Of a stretch of 55,874 nt of DNA, positions 47,100 to 54,669 are shown piece by piece. Each line of letters opens with the position of its first letter. Position 1 is the stretch's first letter. Where the stretch lies: contig NZ_FNWS01000008.1 in NCBI RefSeq assembly GCF_900108455.1, positions 1 through 55,874 of the forward strand, written 5' to 3'. Made by a program: the position numbers and the translations under genes. Below the pieces are notes generated by a model. It saw only the letters and a list, made by a program, of their open reading frames with translations, made no database searches and had not been told where the DNA came from. The stretch comes from Fructobacillus pseudoficulneus (GTDB taxonomy: Bacteria; Bacillota; Bacilli; Lactobacillales; Lactobacillaceae).

Positions 47100-48485
47100 A
47101 TGATGAGTGAGAAAAAATTATCGAAAAAACAGTTGTTATTGCTGTCATCGTTGATTTTTGGAATGTTTTTTGGAGCGGGAAACCTAATTTTTCCGGTTCA
47201 ATTGGGGCAAACGGCTGGCCATAACTGGCTACCGGCAACGTTAGGCTTCCTAGTGACTGGCTGTTTGGTACCGTTTTTAGCCATGTTAGCAGTGAGCTTA
47301 ACGAACAGTAAAAGTATTTCGGATGTTGCGGCACCCGTGGCGCCTTGGTTTGGAACGCTGGTCCTGGTTGTTGTCCACTTTACGATTGGTCCTTTATTTG
47401 GAACACCACGTACGGCAGCAACAGCCTTTTCAATGGGGGTGGCACCCTTTGTACCGGCTGCCTACCAACAATTGGCAATGCTAGTATTCTCAGCGGTATT
47501 CTTTAGTTTGGCATACTTTTTGACGGTTAAGCAGTCAAATTTGATGAAGTGGATCGGTAAGTATTTGAATCCATTATTCCTAGTATTGTTAGTTTTGTTG
47601 CTGGTTTTGGCGCTTGTTCTGCCAATGGGTGATTTAAACCAACACACAGCCGCAGCCTATCAATCGCACGCTGGTTTCCAGGGTATCTTGGATGGCTACA
47701 ACACAATGGACGGCTTGGCCTTGTTGGCGTTCTCAGTTACCGCAGTTTACGCAGTGCGCAACATGGGCTTTGAAGGCCATTCAGTTTCTAAGGTTTTGGC
47801 TAAGGCCGGCTTGCTCAGTATCTTCTGGGAAGCATTGCTTTATCTAGCTTTGGTACTATTGGGTGTTTCTAGTTTGGGAAAGTTTAGTACTGCAGCCAAT
47901 GGTGGTACTGCCTTTAGCCAAATTGTGACTCACTATACCGGTAATTTGGGCGTTTTGGTGACAGGGGTCATTGTTACTTTGGCGGTCTTCACAACGGCCA
48001 TGGGGCTCTTTGGTTCGTTCGCTCAGGATTTGCACCGGGCCTTTCCAAAGGTTGCCTACGTTTGGTGGCTTCGGGTAATCGCTGTTGGATCGTTTGTGAC
48101 GGCTAACGCTGGTTTGACGAACATTGTGAAGTGGTCTGTCCCAGTATTGATGTTGCTTTACCCTTATGCTTTGGCGCTGATTTCATTGGGTGTCTTGAAC
48201 AAATGGGTTAATCAATCGCCATACTTGTACCGCTCAGTTGTCGCATTTGTGACAGTACCGGCCTTCCTGGATGCTTTGGCCTCATCACCATTGGTTAGCG
48301 TATCATTTGTTAATAACTTGGTCACTGGTTACCACCAGTACTTCCCAATGGCTGCTGATGGCTTCGGTTGGGTTGTGCCAGCCCTTGTCGGAGCTGCATT
48401 TGGTCTAGCATGGCAGCTAGTGGCAAAGCGGAAGACGGCTGATTCAGTTGAAGAAGAAACAGTCCTTCAAGAAGAAATGGTTTAA
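47100..48485 (+). CDS. brnQ: Branched-chain amino acid carrier, LIVCS family
   Basis: A 461-residue transporter with about 12 membrane helices, of the Na+- or H+-coupled Leu/Ile/Val symporter family. The N-terminal signature MFFGAGNLIFPVQLGQTAG is near residue 27, and FTIGPLFGTPRTAATAFSMG near residue 100 is the second conserved block. The ATG 47100 or 47103 fits AGAGGGG at 47088-47094; an upstream TTG at 47076 would read through the ribosome site. It is controlled by the Ile leader attenuator directly upstream, which agrees with its substrate. A large hairpin terminator follows. Confidence 0.95.
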   Translation: MMSEKKLSKKQLLLLSSLIFGMFFGAGNLIFPVQLGQTAGHNWLPATLGFLVTGCLVPFLAMLAVSLTNSKSISDVAAPVAPWFGTLVLVVVHFTIGPLFGTPRTAATAFSMGVAPFVPAAYQQLAMLVFSAVFFSLAYFLTVKQSNLMKWIGKYLNPLFLVLLVLLLVLALVLPMGDLNQHTAAAYQSHAGFQGILDGYNTMDGLALLAFSVTAVYAVRNMGFEGHSVSKVLAKAGLLSIFWEALLYLALVLLGVSSLGKFSTAANGGTAFSQIVTHYTGNLGVLVTGVIVTLAVFTTAMGLFGSFAQDLHRAFPKVAYVWWLRVIAVGSFVTANAGLTNIVKWSVPVLMLLYPYALALISLGVLNKWVNQSPYLYRSVVAFVTVPAFLDALASSPLVSVSFVNNLVTGYHQYFPMAADGFGWVVPALVGAAFGLAWQLVAKRKTADSVEEETVLQEEMV

Positions 48486-48503
48486 AATATTCTAATTCAT
48501 CAT

Positions 48504-48578
48504 AAAAAGCACTGATAGCTAAGCGATTAGTTCCCGCAATGGGAGCAGATAATTGAGCTAGTCATTCAGTGCTTTTTA
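48504..48578 (+). terminator. Terminator of brnQ
   Basis: AAAAAGCACTGA and TCAGTGCTTTTT are the outer stem; AGCT/AGCT and CCC/GGG helices lie inside. Confidence 0.85.
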
Positions 48579-48708
48579 TTTGCTCATTATTTTCATTGCT
48601 ATTCATCAAATGTTAATGAAACGTTGCTTGGAAAATTCCAAATTATGACTATGATAAAATGATGTAATCACTTCACTTTTTAAAAATGACCTCAAAGGAA
48701 TATTATCC

Positions 48709-50769
48709 ATGACTAAGTACTTGATCATCACGGAAAAGCCAAGCGCCAAGCGAAACTTTCAAAAAGCATTGGGTGGTGAACAGGGGCATGTTGCCGATTA
48801 CGATTATGAACTGACAAATTTGCGTGGTCATGTCATGACATTACGGGAACCAGAAGATCAGGTTTCAGCTGATTTGAAAAGCAAATACAAGTCTTGGAAA
48901 CTAGCCGATTTGCCATGGAATTTAGACGATTTGTCCTGGAAACGTACTTATATTCGGGCTTGGAACCCGCACAGTAAAAAATCGGAAAGTACCAAGTCCT
49001 TGATTGACGACTTAAAGGCTCAGACGAAGGAGGTCGACGGCCTGGTGATTGCGACCGATACTGATCCTTCAGGGGAGGGGGACCTGTTAGCTTGGGAAGC
49101 CATTGAAGCCATCAAATGGCGAGGCCCTGTTTATCGGGCAAACTTTGCGGATGAAAGCCCCAAGAGCTTATTAAAAGCGCTCAACTCTTTGACGCCGATT
49201 GAAAGTAAGGAAAAGCACGGCGCCTATCAAAAAGGTTTAACGCGTAACAAATGGGACTTTGCCTCGATGCAGTTAACCAGAGCAGCCACAACGCTGACGA
49301 AAAAGCAGGGATACGCTTTGGTTTCAAGGCAGGGTCGGTTGAAGTCGGCAATGTTGTTAAAGATTTATCAGCAACTAGAAGCCATACAAAATTACCAAAA
49401 GATTCCTTTTTACGAACACCGCTTTAAGGATGAAAACGGCAACGTTTATGCTCGAGTCCCTCAGGCAAAGGAAGAAACGATTGCCTTTCGTTATCCAACG
49501 CCAGAGGCGATGGAAGCAGCTGAAACCTTACCTGATTCAGGCCACGTTCAGCAAGATTCGATTACGGCAAAGTCAACCACGCCACCAAAATTGTTGGATT
49601 TGTCCTCTTTGTCGGCCATTCTTGCCAAAGAAGGTTTCAAGGCCAAAGAAGTTTTAGCAACTTATCAAAAATTATATGAAGCACAGATTGTTTCCTATCC
49701 ACGAACGGAAGATAAGACAATTACGCCCGAACAATTCCGTGATTTAGCTGCAAATGTGGATCAAATCGCGAGTGTAGTTGGCAGTGATGTAAGTTTGCTT
49801 ACACACCGAGAACCGAGAAAAACGCATGTTCAAGAGCAAAGCGCTCACGGAGCCAACCGGCCGGGCTCAAAGGTACCCAAGGACTTAATGAGTCTTTCAT
49901 CTTATGGACCATCGGCTGCCAGGATTTATGAAACCTTAGCCAAAAACTCATTGGCCATGTTTGCTGAAAATTATCGTTACCAGCAAATCAAGGGATCGCT
50001 GGTTGAGTTGCCAGAATTTAAAACAACCATTAATCGGCCAGTTTCTTTGGGTTGGAAGGCAGTTTATCAGGACCAAGACCAGGTCGAAGAAAAGCAAACG
50101 GCTAAGGATTTAGGTAAAATTGCTAACCTATATACCCATGAGGGTCAAAATCCCAAGCCAACGACACCAACTTGGCAGTGGCTCAAAACCTTTTTGGAAA
50201 AAAACAATATTGGCACGGGTGCCACTCGAACCAGTACTTATGGTGAACTTTCAAGTGGTAAAAACGCTTATATTATCGATAAGAAAGGAAAGATTGACCT
50301 GACTAATGATGGCAAGGCGGTGGCGATTTTGGCCCAGGGGACCTGGTTGGCTAATCCGAAAACAACCAAACGTGTTTTTGATATCTTCGATCAGGTTGGG
50401 CAATTTAAAATGACTTCTGACGAGGCGCTTGATTCAATTGTCAAAACGGTAAACCACGATATTCCAGTGATGTCAGTTAATGCACAGCAGCTGGAAAAAG
50501 TCTTAGGTCAGCCAAAACCAAAAACCAAAAAATCGGTTCCTAAAAAAGATAAGGCGACCGGTATTTGGCAGGGAAGTGAGATATCCTTTACCAATGAGTT
50601 TTCGGGTCATCATTTTACTGAGCAAGAAATTGCGGATTTGCTGGCGGGAAAGTCGGTTAGTTTTTCGGCTAAAACAAGACGAGGCCGACAGTATCAGGTT
50701 TCTGGTAAATTAGCTAAGCAGGTCTATCGAAAGCGCCAGTACATTGGTTTTAAGCCGGATTTTAAATAG
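48709..50769 (+). CDS. topB: Type IA DNA topoisomerase (TopB-like)
   Basis: A 686-residue type IA topoisomerase. The TOPRIM domain opens with LIITEKPSA and has DTDPSGEGD near residue 106, the Mg-binding acidic triad. The active-site Tyr is in SYPRTEDKTIT near residue 329. The C-terminus lacks Cys4 zinc fingers, as in topoisomerase III, and ends in a basic linker (PKTKKSVPKKDK) and a small domain typical of Lactobacillales TopB. It decatenates or relaxes underwound DNA. The TOPRIM wording (DTDPSGEGDLLAWEA rather than DxDREGExI) resembles plasmid-borne topoisomerases of Gram-positives, hinting at past transfer. No mobilisation genes are nearby. Confidence 0.92.
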   Translation: MTKYLIITEKPSAKRNFQKALGGEQGHVADYDYELTNLRGHVMTLREPEDQVSADLKSKYKSWKLADLPWNLDDLSWKRTYIRAWNPHSKKSESTKSLIDDLKAQTKEVDGLVIATDTDPSGEGDLLAWEAIEAIKWRGPVYRANFADESPKSLLKALNSLTPIESKEKHGAYQKGLTRNKWDFASMQLTRAATTLTKKQGYALVSRQGRLKSAMLLKIYQQLEAIQNYQKIPFYEHRFKDENGNVYARVPQAKEETIAFRYPTPEAMEAAETLPDSGHVQQDSITAKSTTPPKLLDLSSLSAILAKEGFKAKEVLATYQKLYEAQIVSYPRTEDKTITPEQFRDLAANVDQIASVVGSDVSLLTHREPRKTHVQEQSAHGANRPGSKVPKDLMSLSSYGPSAARIYETLAKNSLAMFAENYRYQQIKGSLVELPEFKTTINRPVSLGWKAVYQDQDQVEEKQTAKDLGKIANLYTHEGQNPKPTTPTWQWLKTFLEKNNIGTGATRTSTYGELSSGKNAYIIDKKGKIDLTNDGKAVAILAQGTWLANPKTTKRVFDIFDQVGQFKMTSDEALDSIVKTVNHDIPVMSVNAQQLEKVLGQPKPKTKKSVPKKDKATGIWQGSEISFTNEFSGHHFTEQEIADLLAGKSVSFSAKTRRGRQYQVSGKLAKQVYRKRQYIGFKPDFK

Positions 50770-50961
50770 TTTTCTTGATGCTGTTTGTGGCAGTCAATCG
50801 ATTATTACAAAGTGGAATAATTGAATTTCGTTACCCCTGGAACTTTGAAAGCTAACACTTGACCAGTGGGATGTTTTAAAAGAAGCGAATTTTTAATCGA
50901 AATTTGCTCTATTAAGTGCGAGTTATGTAAGGCTGACAAAGCCCAGCAACTCAGCTGCTCA
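50770..50961 (+). other. Gap between topB and the first toxin cassette
   Basis: A possible hairpin AGCGAATTT/AAATTTGCT at 50885-50909 lacks a T-run. No ORF with a ribosome site was seen before the toxin promoter. Confidence 0.4.
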
Positions 50962-51071
50962 TGCTATAATTTTGGTAGCAAACAAGTGAAGATGGTGGCT
51001 ATCCTGGAAAGGTGGTGGTGCCGATGGTTTTAAAATCATAACACCAATAACCCTAGGAAAGGAGATGCCTG

Positions 51072-51179
51072 GTGCCTGTTATTGAGGTCATTACACTGCT
51101 GATAGCGTTTGGTATTTTTTTACTAACGCTCATTCGCCTTGTAATTGAGCTAATCGAAAAAATTAGCAATAAAAAATAA
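51072..51179 (+). CDS. Small hydrophobic toxin (Hol_Tox/TxpA-like), copy 1
   Basis: A 35-residue peptide starting VPVIEVITLLIAFGIF (GTG start), with one membrane helix, an internal L-I-A-F-G motif and a polar Lys-rich end NKK. This is the pattern of putative holin-like toxins related to B. subtilis TxpA. AAAGGAG at 51058-51064 is seven bases before the GTG. Leader GGTGGCTA (50994-51001) can pair with TAGCCACC (51228-51235) at the 3' end, and GGTGGTG with CACC near the ribosome site. Long-range folding of this kind delays translation in type I toxins. Expected action is membrane depolarisation. It differs from copy 2 by one residue (Leu20). Confidence 0.8.
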   Translation: MPVIEVITLLIAFGIFLLTLIRLVIELIEKISNKK

Positions 51180-51290
51180 CCATCTCCGCTCGCCAGCTGA
51201 ATATGGTTATTAATTAACAAATATGGCTAGCCACCGTTTAACGGGTTTGCTAGGGAAGCGGTGTTGTTAGCGCAGCACTGCTTTTCTTAT
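51172..51290 (-). ncRNA. Candidate antisense antitoxin RNA, copy 1
   Basis: The minus-strand extended -10 TGCTATAAT (51297-51305) predicts a start near 51290. The hairpin AATAACCAT/ATGGTTATT with a U-run on the minus strand (51171-51215) would end it inside the last toxin codons. The RNA (about 118 nt) is fully complementary to the toxin mRNA 3' region. It also carries CTTCCCTAG, nearly complementary to CTAGGAAAG at the toxin ribosome site. Confidence 0.65.
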
Positions 51291-51307
51291 GCCTTTATTA
51301 TAGCATA

Positions 51308-51808
51308 TTAAATTCGGACAGGGATGGCTGTCGTCGTGACTTCATTGCCGTGTTCTTTGATTAAGTTAATCAAGTCATTCGCCTTTAGCCAAACTGTTGC
51401 AGTATTTTCATTTGGATGAATACCGATAATTTCAGGTGAATTTAAAAAGTCCTCATCCAAGAAAAAATGAACTTTGCGTTCGTCATCATTTAAGAGGCCA
51501 AATGGGGAAACAGACCCAGGAATTAGGTCTAACAACTGTAGTAAGTCTTCTTCAGAGGCAAAGGAAAGTGATCGGGTTTCGTTTGCTTTGCGAAATGCCT
51601 TTAAATCAACTCGTTTATCGCCTCGGACGGTAATCAGGTAGTAGTTTCTTTTTTTGTCGTCTCGGACAAAAAGGTTTTTAGCGTCGGCTTCAGGATATGG
51701 CAATTCAACATCGGAAATGCTGTCCATACTAAATAAAGCTTTGTGTTCAGTAACTTCATGCCAAATGTTTTTCTGATCCAAATATGCCAAAACGTCATCT
51801 TTACCCAT
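51308..51808 (-). CDS. Prolyl-tRNA editing protein (YbaK/ProX type)
   Basis: A 166-residue YbaK/aminoacyl-tRNA-deacylase domain, which hydrolyses misacylated Ala- or Cys-tRNA(Pro). Seen: KNLFVRDDKKRNYYLITVRGDKRVDLKAF near residue 60-85 with the conserved catalytic Lys, and GSVSPFGLLND near residue 108, the ProX/PrdX loop. The start at 51808 (MGKDDVLAYLD) has GAGG eight bases upstream. The longer frame to 51841 begins next to the -10 box TATAAT (51842-51847), so it cannot be the start. It is sandwiched between two toxin cassettes, with its 3' end meeting the copy 1 antisense promoter. Confidence 0.9.
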   Translation of the reverse strand: MGKDDVLAYLDQKNIWHEVTEHKALFSMDSISDVELPYPEADAKNLFVRDDKKRNYYLITVRGDKRVDLKAFRKANETRSLSFASEEDLLQLLDLIPGSVSPFGLLNDDERKVHFFLDEDFLNSPEIIGIHPNENTATVWLKANDLINLIKEHGNEVTTTAIPVRI

Positions 51809-52074
51809 GGAGGTCACCTCAACTTTTTTGATATACATCACATTATAGCATTAGCGGTATTGTCTCCATAATGATGTTTTAATTGTTGACCAAATTTGAT
51901 ACACGGGCCTCTAAATCTGTACTGAAATTGCTGATTTAGCGGCAAATTGCAGATAATTTTATTTGGCATAATATGATTAAGCAAACAAGTGAAGATGGTG
52001 GCTATCCTGGAAAGGTGGTGGTGCCAATGGTTTTAAAATCATAACACCAATAACCCTAGGAAAGGAGATGCCTG

Positions 52075-52182
52075 GTGCCTGTTATTGAGGTCATTACACT
52101 GCTAATAGCGTTTGGTATTTTTTTACTAACGTTTATTCGCCTTGTAATTGAGCTAATCGAAAAAATTAGCAATAAAAAATAA
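52075..52182 (+). CDS. Small hydrophobic toxin (Hol_Tox/TxpA-like), copy 2
   Basis: A 35-residue peptide identical to copy 1 except Phe instead of Leu at position 20. It has the same GTG start, ribosome site (AAAGGAG) and leader, including GGTGGCTA, which again can pair with TAGCCACC in the 3' region. The protein is under clear purifying constraint while the region just after the stop has diverged. Expected to be a membrane-acting toxin repressed by its own antisense RNA. Confidence 0.8.
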   Translation: MPVIEVITLLIAFGIFLLTFIRLVIELIEKISNKK

Positions 52183-52293
52183 CCATCGTAACGCTTTGAC
52201 CAGCTGATGGTTATTTAATAACTATTAGGTTAGCCACCGTTTAACGGGTTTGCTAGGAAAGCGGTGTTGTTCGCGCAACACTGCTTTTCTTAT
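52175..52293 (-). ncRNA. Candidate antisense antitoxin RNA, copy 2
   Basis: The minus-strand extended -10 TGCTATAAT (52300-52308) predicts a start near 52293. The terminator stem AATAACCAT/ATGGTTATT is identical to copy 1 with a different loop. It contains CTTTCCTAG, perfectly complementary to CTAGGAAAG at the toxin ribosome site. Confidence 0.65.
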
Positions 52294-52344
52294 GCCTTCA
52301 TTATAGCATGTTCATCAAAAGAATTGTGGCAGGGAAACTACTGA

Positions 52345-52791
52345 CTATTTCGGGTTCCAAGTTTTTTGAAATTTCTTTTGTGTTTTGATTTCTTCATAGC
52401 CAGCTGCTCGATAGAAATCATGAGCATTAACGCGTTTTAACCCTGAATTTAAACGAATTCCATGCATTCCTCTGGCACGAGCTTCTGTTTCCAACCATTG
52501 CAGTAGTTGTTTGCCAATTCCGTGCCTTTGATATTCTTCTTTAACCGCCAGGGCCAGTACATTTAAAAGTGGGTCACAGTAAAGTTCTTCATAAACCTCA
52601 GCGTGAATGTAGCCAATAATTTTATTCGTTTGATCATCACGGTAGCCAACTAGAACGTGATGTTTTGGCTGATTTATTAAGCTATTAAATCGTAATTTTG
52701 TTTTTTCAAGAGAATAGGCATAGCCTAATTCACTTTGGTTTAATTGGTTGATTTCTGTTAAATCGAATTCGTTTAAATTTGCAATTCCCAT
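52345..52791 (-). CDS. GNAT-family N-acetyltransferase
   Basis: A 148-residue GNAT protein. The acetyl-CoA loop EEYQRHGIGKQLLQWLE near residue 90 (Q/R-x-x-G-x-G/A) and HDFYRAAGYEEIKTQKKF near residue 127 are typical. YRDDQTNKIIGYIHAEVYE supplies beta strands 2-4. Substrate is unknown. The start at 52791 (MGIANLNEF) follows GGGAGA. A likely -10 TATACT at 52822-52827 on the minus strand lies downstream of the alternative start at 52863, ruling that out. Its 3' end lies near copy 2 of the toxin cassette. Confidence 0.88.
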   Translation of the reverse strand: MGIANLNEFDLTEINQLNQSELGYAYSLEKTKLRFNSLINQPKHHVLVGYRDDQTNKIIGYIHAEVYEELYCDPLLNVLALAVKEEYQRHGIGKQLLQWLETEARARGMHGIRLNSGLKRVNAHDFYRAAGYEEIKTQKKFQKTWNPK

Positions 52792-52978
52792 TAGACTCTC
52801 CCGTTGTTGATTGATGCACTTAGTATAACTTATTCGGAAGACCGTTGTACGATGCTTATCCATTACAATTATTTGCTAGTCAAGACCAGTAGTGGTATCA
52901 TTCACCCAATGCAAATAAGTCTAAAAATGATATGCCCTTATTTAAACGTTTTTACTCGCTATGCCCGTTAAAAAGATC

Positions 52979-52984
52979 TATAAT
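52979..52984 (+). promoter_or_regulatory. -10 box of the SemiSWEET gene
   Basis: TATAAT, 27 bases before the start codon, with GAGAGAAAGG as ribosome site; no clear -35 box. Confidence 0.5.
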
Positions 52985-53010
52985 TTGAATTAGAGAGAAA
53001 GGAAACACTT

Positions 53011-53325
53011 ATGAGAATTGATAATTCAGAATATCCAACTGGAGATGATGCTGTCCCTGAACAGCGCGTTAAGCGGCTAAAGCTCCTTAGTAAGCTGGCT
53101 ACTTTTACATGTATTGCGATGTACGTTTCTTATATTCCAGAAATCATCAGCAATTTTTCAGGACATCCAGTCGGAGTCTTACAGCCTTTAGTGGCTATGA
53201 TTAACGCCATGCTCTGGACAGGGTATGGCTGGACGAAGACCTTCAAAGATTGGCCAATCATTATTTCAAATGTGCCAGGTATCTTTTTCGGTTTGTTCAC
53301 AGTTATCACTGTCTTTATCCATTAA
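53011..53325 (+). CDS. SemiSWEET sugar transporter
   Basis: A 104-residue protein with three membrane helices and one MtN3/PQ-loop triple-helix bundle. SYIPEIISNFSGHPVG near residue 40 is the PQ-loop-like segment (Pro in helix 1). INAMLWTGYGWTKTFKDWPIIISNVPGIFFG follows, with the W-x-x-Y-G and asparagine-proline features of SemiSWEETs. It works as a homodimer, moving sugars by facilitated diffusion. The polar 25-residue N-terminus is somewhat longer than usual. It is monocistronic, with its own terminator. Specificity is unknown. Confidence 0.9.
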   Translation: MRIDNSEYPTGDDAVPEQRVKRLKLLSKLATFTCIAMYVSYIPEIISNFSGHPVGVLQPLVAMINAMLWTGYGWTKTFKDWPIIISNVPGIFFGLFTVITVFIH

Positions 53326-53346
53326 TTTGAGAATACTACGCTAAAT

Positions 53347-53388
53347 TAAAAAGCCGGATTTCATTTTGATATGAATACTGGCTTTTTG
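53347..53388 (+). terminator. Terminator of the SemiSWEET gene
   Basis: AAAAAGCC, GATTTCAT/ATGAAT and GGCTTTTTG form a stem with a T-run. Confidence 0.85.
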
Positions 53389-53417
53389 TTTTCCATGAAG
53401 AGAGTATAACAATGCTA

Positions 53418-53448
53418 TTGACTTAAAGTTAACTCTAAGGAATATCAT
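53418..53448 (+). promoter_or_regulatory. MerR-type promoter/operator before a decayed gene
   Basis: TTGACT (53418-53423), a 19-base gap and TATCAT (53443-53448). The long spacer contains the dyad CTTAAAGTT-AACTCTAAG (53422-53439). A 19-bp spacer with a CTTRRAGTTAACTYTAAG dyad is the hallmark of MerR-family activated promoters. No merR gene is in the window. Confidence 0.7.
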
Positions 53449-53473
53449 GAAAGCAAATATTGGAGGCAAAGAT

Positions 53474-53691
53474 GACAGAAAAAAGTAGCAGTGGGTCGTG
53501 ATAACTTATGTTAAATTGGGATCAAATTTTGCAATCAATCACTTATTAGTACAAAATGTCGGTGTCGGTCCTTTTAGTTTGTTCAATAACATATCCTAAT
53601 TTTGGAGTTCATATCACATCAATTCAGTTAGTGCTACCTTGTCATCGTATGAAGAGGTGAGAAAGCAAAGAGTTTACACTCCTGTATCTGT
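53474..53691 (+). pseudogene. Remnant of the gene formerly driven by the MerR-type promoter
   Basis: TTGGAGG is followed by an ATG at 53474, but the frame MTEKSSSGS stops after nine codons (TGA). Downstream frames (to 53691) are broken and I cannot assign a family. This 366-bp gap (53326-53691) holds no other gene. Confidence 0.4.
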
Positions 53692-54159
53692 TCAAAAGGA
53701 GCAATGCATCTCAGGATGGACAATACCTAAATCATTATTGACAACAAGTTTGCCGGTATCTTTGAAACCCTGTTTTAAGTAAAATTCATGAGCAGAGGTA
53801 CGAGCAGATAAGGACATGCAGTGATATCCCTGGTTTTTGAAGTCATCAATCGCAAAGTTTAACAATGAGGAACCAATTCCGTGATGCTGATATTGTTCAT
53901 CAACAGCAAACGAAACTAACCGAACAGTGGTTGCATCAATTTGGTAACACGAAAAGGTCGCAATTAAGAGATAGTCAATCGTTATTCCGTAAAATTGATT
54001 ATTTTGTTCAATGAATATCTCATCAGTAGTAATTGGCTTATTATACGGTTGCCGTAAAATAGCATTCCTTAATTTGATACTTTGATCATATAGCTCTTTA
54101 TCTGTTGCTTTAAATTTTGTAATGATAGCTTTATGACCGTTAAAATCCATTGTTTTCAT
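53692..54159 (-). CDS. GNAT-family N-acetyltransferase
   Basis: A 155-residue GNAT protein resembling YitI/ElaA-like members. VRLVSFAVDEQYQHHGIGSSLLNFAIDDF near residue 88-115 is the beta4 and acetyl-CoA loop. MSLSARTSAHEFYLKQGFKDTG near residue 121 is the C-terminal signature. Substrate is unknown. Start choice is uncertain: ATG 54159 is favoured; ATG 54150 and TTG 54180 are alternatives, and the ribosome site (AAGGA) is weak and distant. No terminator or partner gene is evident. Confidence 0.85.
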   Translation of the reverse strand: MKTMDFNGHKAIITKFKATDKELYDQSIKLRNAILRQPYNKPITTDEIFIEQNNQFYGITIDYLLIATFSCYQIDATTVRLVSFAVDEQYQHHGIGSSLLNFAIDDFKNQGYHCMSLSARTSAHEFYLKQGFKDTGKLVVNNDLGIVHPEMHCSF

Positions 54160-54338
54160 ATCAATAATAGTCCTTATCAAAAAGAGTTAATGCATTTTAT
54201 CATAATTGCTGTATCGTATCTACTTAATGAATGATTTACAAATTATAATCTTTTATATTGAAATTCCGACTAGTATGCTTTACAAACTAGTTTGGTTCAT
54301 GTAGACTATTTGTATTAAGTGATTGAGAGGTGAGAGAT

Positions 54339-54668
54339 ATGGCACAATTTGTTTCCAGTCAATTACTCAAAGGCTTCTTGCAGGGCATTATGCTTTCCAT
54401 CTTAAGTAAAAAAGCCAACTATGGCTACGGAATTGCCGTTGCGCTCAACGAAGTGGGGTTAGGTCAGGTCCCAAAGGGAACGATTTATCCCTTGTTAGCC
54501 ACGATGGAAAAGCGCGGCTTACTGCAATCTGAGAGCCGTCCTTCAGAAGATGGACCGGATCGTAAGTACTATTTTCCGACAGAAGAAGGTATGCATGCCA
54601 AAGAGGAATTTTACAGCCAATGGGCCATGCTTGAGAAAACAATGAATCAAATGATTGAAGGAGACTAA
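54339..54668 (+). CDS. PadR-family transcriptional regulator
   Basis: A 109-residue short PadR (subfamily s1-like): winged helix ANYGYGIAVALNEVG, then KGTIYPLLATMEKRGLL and the beta-wing DGPDRKYYFPTEEG, ending in one C-terminal dimerisation helix. ATG 54339 follows GAGAGG at eight bases; the GTG at 54330 overlaps that site. The DUF1129 gene starts one base after its stop, so they form an operon. Upstream, ACTAGT repeats (about 54269-54291: ACTAGTATGCTTTACAAACT) may be its operator. Confidence 0.9.
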   Translation: MAQFVSSQLLKGFLQGIMLSILSKKANYGYGIAVALNEVGLGQVPKGTIYPLLATMEKRGLLQSESRPSEDGPDRKYYFPTEEGMHAKEEFYSQWAMLEKTMNQMIEGD

Positions 54669-54669
54669 G

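Larger units (their letters stand above)
50962..51307. repeat. Type I toxin-antitoxin cassette, copy 1
   Basis: About 330 bp from GCAAACAAGTGAAGATGGTG (50978) to the minus-strand promoter at 51297-51307 recur at 51981-52309 with high identity. The toxin promoter has an extended -10 TGCTATAAT (50962-50970). The leader is about 95 nt, the toxin ORF is at 51072-51179, and a rho-independent terminator follows at 51257-51288 (AAGCGGTGTTG-TTAGCG-CAGCACTGCTT, T-rich). A convergent antisense promoter completes the unit. Confidence 0.75.
51967..52309. repeat. Type I toxin-antitoxin cassette, copy 2
   Basis: A direct repeat of copy 1, offset by 1,003 bp. The toxin promoter has extended -10 TGGCATAAT (51964-51972). 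The toxin mRNA terminator AAGCGGTGTTG-TTCGCG-CAACACTGCTT (52259-52286) keeps pairing despite base changes (CAGCAC in copy 1, CAACAC in copy 2), a covariation that supports the hairpin. The antisense promoter TGCTATAAT lies at 52300-52308 on the minus strand. Confidence 0.75.

Noticed and set aside
51308-51841. Longer start (51841) for the prolyl-tRNA editing protein
   Set aside because: That codon touches the -10 box TATAAT at 51842-51847, so it would lie upstream of the transcript start; 51808 has a proper ribosome site.
50962-52309. Interpreting the toxin peptides as phage holins
   Set aside because: No phage genes are nearby, and each peptide comes with a convergent antisense promoter and conserved mRNA folding typical of type I toxins.
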